In this document: one piece after another, positions 59,562-64,000 of the stretch
Layout of the letters: every line of letters starts with the position of its first letter
Position numbering within the stretch: position 1 is the stretch's first letter
DNA from: an uncultured Lachnospiraceae bacterium
Lineage (GTDB): Bacteria; Bacillota; Clostridia; Lachnospirales; Lachnospiraceae
Length of the DNA stretch: 64,000 bases
Direction: 5' to 3'
Assembly: GCA_947589095.1 (NCBI GenBank)
Contig: CANQBX010000007.1
Span: 1-64,000 of the forward strand
Notes under the pieces: model-generated
Told to the model about the DNA's origin: nothing
Database searches by the model: none
What the model saw: only the letters and a program-made list of their open reading frames with translations
Program-made: the position numbers and the translations under genes

Positions 59562-61376
59562 TTAGCCGTTCAGAATTGCCATAAATTCCTCGCCGGTAAT
59601 CGTCTCATGCTCGTAGAGGTACATGGCCAGCTCGTCCAGCTTCCCGCGGTTCTCCATCAGGATCCGGGCCGCCTTCTCATGCTGCTTCTTGACCAGCTCC
59701 ACCACCTTCCGGTCGATCTCGGCCTGCGTCTCGGCGGCGCAGATCAGGGAGGTGTCGCCGCCTAGGTACTGCCCGTTCACCGTCTCCAGCGCCACCATGT
59801 CGAAGTCGCCGCTCATTCCGTACCGCGTGATCATGGCGCGGGCCAGCTTGGTCGCCTGCTCGATATCATTGGCGGCGCCCGTCGTCACAGAACTGAACAC
59901 GATCTCCTCTGCCGCTCTGCCTCCCGTAAAGGTGGCGATCCGGTTCTCGATCTCCTCCTTGCTCATCAGATAATGATTGCCTTCCTCCACCTGCATGGTG
60001 TAGCCAAGCGCACCGGAGGTCCTGGGGATGATCGTGATCTTCTGCACCGGCGCGGAGTTGGTCTGCATCGCAGCGACCAGGGCGTGGCCGATCTCGTGAT
60101 AGGACACGATCCGCTTCTCCTTGTCGGTCAGAATGGCGTTCTTCTTCTGATAACCGGCGATCACGACTTCAATGCTTTCCTCCAGATCCGGCTGAGTCGC
60201 GAATTTCCGGCCGGAACGAACTGCCCTAAGCGCCGCCTCATTGACAATATTGGCAAGCTCCGCGCCCGACGCGCCGGAAGCCATTCGCGCTACCTTTAAG
60301 AAATCTACGTTGTCTGCGATCCTGACCTTCTTTGCGTGTACCTTCAGGATCGCTTCCCGTCCCTTTAAGTCCGGAAGCTCCACAGGGACGCGGCGGTCGA
60401 AACGGCCTGGTCTCGTCAGCGCCGGATCCAGCGCCTCCGGACGGTTAGTCGCCGCCAGGATGATGACGCCGTTGTTGCCCTCGAAACCGTCCATCTCGGT
60501 AAGCAGCTGGTTCAGCGTCTGCTCCCGCTCGTCGTTGCCGCCCACGTTGCCGCTGCTGCGCTTCTGGCCGATGGCGTCGATCTCGTCGATGAAAACGATG
60601 CAGGGAGCTTTCTCCTTGGCCTGCTTAAATAGGTCGCGTACCTTGGACGCGCCCATGCCGACGAACATTTCCACGAATTCGGAACCGGACATGGAGAAGA
60701 ACGGAACGTTTGCTTCGCCGGCTACCGCCTTGGCCAGCATGGTCTTGCCGGTACCGGGAGGGCCCACAAGAAGAAGTCCCTTCGGCATGGATGCGCCGAT
60801 CTCTTTGTATTTGTCGGGATTGTGCAGGTAATCGACGATCTCCTGGAGGCTTTCCTCCGCCTCGTCGACGCCTTCCACGTCAGAGAATTTGATGCCGTCG
60901 GAGGATTTCACATAGATCTTGGCATTGCTCTTGCCCATGTTGAACATCATGGAATTGGGGCCGCCGGCTTTATCCATCATTTTTTTCGACAGGAACTGAC
61001 CGATGATGAAGAAGATCGCGATGGGCAGCACCCAGGACAGGATAATGCTGAGCAGCGGCGACATTTCCTCAATGATCTCGCTGGAGAATACCGCTCCCGA
61101 AGCATGCAGGCGGTTTACCAGATCCGGGTCGGAAATGGGGCCGGTCTTAAAGACCTGGGTCTCCTCCTTGTCCGTGAACAGGATCTGGTTGCTCTGGATC
61201 TCGACCCGCCCGATGTTCTTCTCTTCCGTCATGGTCATGAAGGTGCCGTAATCCACCTCCCGGATCTGCCGCCTGGCAGCCCAGGGCATGACGATCAGGT
61301 TGATGAGCATCAGGATCAGCATTACGATGCCGTAATAATACAGCAGCGGTTTTTGCGGACGTTTCACTTCATTCAT
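59562..61376 (-). CDS. ftsH: ATP-dependent zinc metalloprotease FtsH
   Basis: The 604-residue protein has two membrane helices (~13-32 and ~108-128), AAA domain with Walker A GPPGTGKT (205-212), Walker [34 protein letters not shown], and zinc site HEIGH (427-431). It degrades membrane and regulatory proteins. The loop between the helices is short (~75 residues). Confidence 0.97.
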   Translation of the reverse strand: MNEVKRPQKPLLYYYGIVMLILMLINLIVMPWAARRQIREVDYGTFMTMTEEKNIGRVEIQSNQILFTDKEETQVFKTGPISDPDLVNRLHASGAVFSSEIIEEMSPLLSIILSWVLPIAIFFIIGQFLSKKMMDKAGGPNSMMFNMGKSNAKIYVKSSDGIKFSDVEGVDEAEESLQEIVDYLHNPDKYKEIGASMPKGLLLVGPPGTGKTMLAKAVAGEANVPFFSMSGSEFVEMFVGMGASKVRDLFKQAKEKAPCIVFIDEIDAIGQKRSSGNVGGNDEREQTLNQLLTEMDGFEGNNGVIILAATNRPEALDPALTRPGRFDRRVPVELPDLKGREAILKVHAKKVRIADNVDFLKVARMASGASGAELANIVNEAALRAVRSGRKFATQPDLEESIEVVIAGYQKKNAILTDKEKRIVSYHEIGHALVAAMQTNSAPVQKITIIPRTSGALGYTMQVEEGNHYLMSKEEIENRIATFTGGRAAEEIVFSSVTTGAANDIEQATKLARAMITRYGMSGDFDMVALETVNGQYLGGDTSLICAAETQAEIDRKVVELVKKQHEKAARILMENRGKLDELAMYLYEHETITGEEFMAILNG

Positions 61377-61433
61377 AACAAACTTCCCCCTTTTTTGCGT
61401 AATTTAAAGCTTTGTCCTTTTGTATATCATTCT

Positions 61434-61473
61434 GCCTCCGGCGCGTCACGAATATGACGGATACGCCGGAGGC
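61434..61473. repeat. Perfect 10-bp hairpin upstream of ftsH
   Basis: GCCTCCGGCG (61434-61443) and CGCCGGAGGC (61464-61473), with an inner CGTCA/TGACG pair. No T tract on either strand. It is 58 bases before the ftsH start on the - strand; may be a leader structure. Confidence 0.6.
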
Positions 61474-61563
61474 GGAAGTTGCTTTACGTCAGTAATTTGC
61501 TTTATAGCAGTATCTTTTTCCCAGTATGCAGGAAAATACATCTGCGGCGCGCCTTCTGTATTC

Positions 61564-61623
61564 CCATGCAGTCAGGACACCAGTGAAGCTCTGCCCATAT
61601 CCATGCAAGCAAGGCGCCAGTGA
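61564..61623. repeat. Two imperfect 23-base direct repeats after the MFS gene
   Basis: 61564-61586 and 61601-61623 match at 18 of 23 positions (CCATGCA...CCAGTGA). The second copy is also inside a CAAGCAAG/CTTGCTTG hairpin (61606-61632). Noncoding; origin unknown. Confidence 0.5.
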
Positions 61624-61639
61624 CATCTTGCTTGTATTT

Positions 61640-63121
61640 TCAATTATCTGACGGTTCTACAAAATGATACCGGCTCAAGATCCGTCCGAATACCAGACAA
61701 ATAACGACGCTGCCGATACAGAGCAGGAACATCGTCATCGCCGCGCCGGAGCCTTTGCCGATGCCGAACAACGCCGTGAAAAGCCCCTGCGGATCCGCGG
61801 CCGACATAAACGGTTCGCAGACCTTATCTACCAGGAAACCGCCCAGGAAAAGGCCGACTGGGATCGTAAAAAACTGCAGCGTGTTCCGGCAGGAATAGAC
61901 TCTCCCCTGCATTTCCGGCGGAATCGTGCTGCGCAGGATCACATCCAGATTGGCGTCCATAAGCGGAACCGGAAGCCACCCGATCACCTGAGCGACGCAC
62001 CAAAGCGCGGGCGTACGCGCAAATGCCAGCAGAAATGTCTCCGCCCCCAGGGAAAATATCATGGTCAGCCAGATCACGCGGATCCGGTTCTTCGGCGCCG
62101 GAAGCGCCGTCACCACAAGGCTTCCGAGAAGCATCGCGATCCCCGCACAGGAGGTGACGACTCCCAGGACCGTCTCGCCGCCCCGCGGATTGGACAGTAC
62201 GTAAGGCGGCAGCACCGCGTCGAATACGGACGCGGACAGATTCACGCCTGCCATAAAAAGGATCAGCGCCAGGATCAGGCCGTGGTCGCGCAGATACAGA
62301 AGACCGGCTTTCGCGGAGGTCCACAGGGATTCCTGACCGGGCGACTCTTCCGCTTTTACGTCATCTGTCCGGACATCCTTCACACTTTCGGCATTCTCAC
62401 CCACATCAGCTGCATTCTCACTGCCTGCAATTAGATCCTCCTCCAAGCTGTTTCTACCGGCAGCATAGTCTTCTGCTTCGGACTGCCCGTTGACAGTTTC
62501 AGATCTGTCTTCTCCCACAACAGCTGCCGTACGCGCATTCACATCCGGAATCCGCACAAACAGCAGAAGCGCCAAAAACGCCGCCGCGAACGTCCCCAGA
62601 TCGATATAGATCACGCCTGCCATCCCCACGAACGCGAACATGGTCGTCGCGAAAACCGGATGCAGGATCGTCACAAGGGAATTGGAAAAGGATCTCAGCC
62701 CGCTGACCTTCTGGTAATGCTTCTTCGGCGTGATCAGCGTCATGGCCACATCGCCGGCCGGCTGCTGAACCGTGTTCATAAGTCCGTTTACCGCGTTCAG
62801 AATATACATATGAACGGGCTGCAGCGAATCCGTTTTCAGAAGCACCAGTACCGCCACCGAACAGCAGGCCGCGAAGGTATCGCAGCACAGCATGACCTTC
62901 TTCTTGTCCCAGCGGTCGCTTAACGCGCCCGCGAAGATACTCATCAGCACATACGGCGCGTAGGAACAGATGGACAATGCCGCCGTCTGCAACGCCGATC
63001 CGGTCTTCTCATAAAGCCACAGCGTCAGCGCGAAATTCGTCATGGCGCTGCCAAGCTGGGACAGCGACTGGGTACTCCACAGGATCAGAAATGTTTTCAG
63101 CTCTTTTATTAAATTTTTCAT
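61640..63121 (-). CDS. MFS transporter with acidic central loop
   Basis: This 493-residue protein has ~12 helices. It has the MFS-3 / MdtG-like motif GALSDRWDKKKVMLCCD between helices 2 and 3. The central loop (~195-265) is unusually long and acidic. Drug-efflux or metabolite export is likely; substrate unknown. No neighbour shares its function. Confidence 0.87.
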   Translation of the reverse strand: MKNLIKELKTFLILWSTQSLSQLGSAMTNFALTLWLYEKTGSALQTAALSICSYAPYVLMSIFAGALSDRWDKKKVMLCCDTFAACCSVAVLVLLKTDSLQPVHMYILNAVNGLMNTVQQPAGDVAMTLITPKKHYQKVSGLRSFSNSLVTILHPVFATTMFAFVGMAGVIYIDLGTFAAAFLALLLFVRIPDVNARTAAVVGEDRSETVNGQSEAEDYAAGRNSLEEDLIAGSENAADVGENAESVKDVRTDDVKAEESPGQESLWTSAKAGLLYLRDHGLILALILFMAGVNLSASVFDAVLPPYVLSNPRGGETVLGVVTSCAGIAMLLGSLVVTALPAPKNRIRVIWLTMIFSLGAETFLLAFARTPALWCVAQVIGWLPVPLMDANLDVILRSTIPPEMQGRVYSCRNTLQFFTIPVGLFLGGFLVDKVCEPFMSAADPQGLFTALFGIGKGSGAAMTMFLLCIGSVVICLVFGRILSRYHFVEPSDN

Positions 63122-63237
63122 TTTACTTTGCTCCTTTGATTATGTTGATTACAGATAAGAGCGCCGGGCAGCGCACTTTCTGCGTCTTCTTCAAGTCTTT
63201 TTCGAACATGAATCAAGTCGCAAAGTCTGAGGACTAC

Positions 63238-63292
63238 TGCCTGTGGTCAGGCACCTTCCTCTCCACGCATCGTCCTCAAACCCTGCGTGGAG
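63238..63292. repeat. Two hairpins upstream of the MFS gene
   Basis: TGCCTG-TGGT-CAGGCA (63238-63253) and CTCCACGCA (63261-63269) with TGCGTGGAG (63284-63292). The 284-base gap between hisB and the MFS gene holds no plausible gene; these stems are its only visible structure. Confidence 0.5.
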
Positions 63293-63405
63293 CGGATGCA
63301 TTGATCAGACGCATTCCAAAGAACTCCTTTCTGAGACAGCATTCCCCTCAGGATGGTCTATGATTCATCAGGACAAATATTGTCCTGCCCATCGGGCTGT
63401 AATGA

Positions 63406-63993
63406 TTATAATGTTCCTTTTGTAGACAGTACTCCGGCGATCCGCGGGTCTGTCTGCGTTGCCTCATCCAGCGCCTTGGCAAACGCCTTAAAGGCCGCCT
63501 CGATGATATGATGGTTATTGTAACCGGAAATCTGTTTCAGATGCAGGTTCATCTCCGCAGCGTAAGAGACTGCGTAGAAGAACTCCCGCACCATCTCGGT
63601 CTCAAGCTCGCCGACCTTCTCACGATCCAGGTTCAGGTCGTAAGCAAGATAGGGCCGGCCGCTTAAGTCCAGCGCACAGAGAACAAGGGCGTCGTCCATA
63701 GGAAGGATCTTCGTACCGAAACGGACGATTCCTTTCTTGTCTCCGACTGCCTCGCGGATGGCCTTTCCGAGAACGATTCCGGTATCTTCCACCGTGTGAT
63801 GCGTGTCGACATGCAGATCGCCGTCTGCCCGGACGATCAGGTCGAAGAGACCATGGCGGGCGAAGCCGTCAAGCATATGGTCGAAGAACCCGATGCCGGT
63901 GTGGATGTCAGACCGGCCGGTTCCGTCCAGATTCAGCGATACGGTTATCTTTGTCTCCTTTGTGTTTCGTTCGATCGTCGCTGTGCGCGGCAT
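63406..63993 (-). CDS. hisB: Imidazoleglycerol-phosphate dehydratase
   Basis: The 195-residue protein begins MPRTATIERNTKETKI; metal-binding blocks are GIGFFDHMLDGFARHGLFDL, GDLHVDTHHTVEDTGIVLG and ISGYNNHHIIEAAFKAFAKA. It catalyses step 6 of histidine synthesis. The start may also be the ATG at 63999; the ribosome site is outside the window. hisA and hisIE lie 8 kb away on the same strand, so the his genes are split. Confidence 0.96.
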   Translation of the reverse strand: MPRTATIERNTKETKITVSLNLDGTGRSDIHTGIGFFDHMLDGFARHGLFDLIVRADGDLHVDTHHTVEDTGIVLGKAIREAVGDKKGIVRFGTKILPMDDALVLCALDLSGRPYLAYDLNLDREKVGELETEMVREFFYAVSYAAEMNLHLKQISGYNNHHIIEAAFKAFAKALDEATQTDPRIAGVLSTKGTL

Positions 63994-64000
63994 ATCCATC

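Noticed and set aside
61420-61623. 67-codon + strand frame between ftsH and the MFS gene
   Set aside because: Composed of hairpin and direct-repeat DNA with no ribosome site.
1-64000. CRISPR array, tRNA/rRNA genes, IS elements
   Set aside because: No regular spaced repeats, cloverleaf-like sequences, rRNA segments or transposase motifs were seen by eye on either strand; weak candidates could be missed.

Overview
The window looks like a chromosome segment of a Clostridia bacterium, most likely Lachnospiraceae. The evidence is moderate-to-high GC coding sequence, strong GGAGG ribosome binding sites, TTGACA/TATAAT promoters, Firmicutes-type LexA boxes, a Prp-cleaved bL27, SepF, a divergent lexA/yneA pair and the gene order miaA - MGL-like - radC - mreCD - mrdA - minCDE - rodA. 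No tRNA, rRNA, IS element, prophage or CRISPR array was seen.

Layout. (1) 1-10.7 kb is accessory: a HicB end, GNAT and VOC genes, a low-GC decayed patch with a broken ToxN/AbiQ-type (type III) toxin and a gutted acetyltransferase, a flavodoxin-like reductase, an intact RelB/YoeB pair, an RsmC-like methyltransferase, an HTH regulator, an ECF sigma/DUF4179 anti-sigma pair, and an SdpR - SdpI - YhfC module behind a perfect palindromic operator. (2) 10.8-34.5 kb is mainly + strand housekeeping: tRNA modification, cell elongation and division (mreCD, PBP2, minCDE, rodA, sepF, dac), aroB, lspA, rluD, an NlpC/P60 surface protein, a TtcA-like protein and a tyrosine recombinase. (3) 34.5-35.7 kb is the SOS hub: lexA divergent from a frameshifted yneA-like gene, with four LexA boxes between them. 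(4) 35.7-52.4 kb is on the - strand: the rplU - prp - rpmA / obgE - yhbY - nadD - yqeK - rsfS block and the TIGR03960 - TIGR03936 - rng block. Between rng and rplU lies an 8 kb cell-surface island. (5) 52.4-64 kb is on the - strand: pepT, hisIE and hisA, a GNAT, a lipoprotein serpin, an SDR, ftsH, an MFS transporter and hisB.

The most interesting region is the island at 40.3-48.5 kb. It holds a single-promoter, dlt-like operon in an unusual order: transglutaminase/wall-binding protein, carrier protein, MBOAT acyltransferase, SGNH/DltD-like protein, small secreted protein, DltA-like adenylating enzyme, M15 (VanY-like) lipoprotein. A second M15 lipoprotein lies just upstream. The DltA-like enzyme keeps its adenylation motifs but has Val and Ile where D-alanine ligases have the amino-binding Asp and the selectivity Cys. 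The carrier and SGNH proteins also have altered signature residues. The inference is a dlt-derived surface acylation pathway that uses something other than D-alanine.

Other notable points: an MgsA homologue lacking three active-site residues; a HisIE with an inactive-looking HisF-like domain; and a type III toxin locus with promoter and terminator retained but the toxin N-terminus deleted.
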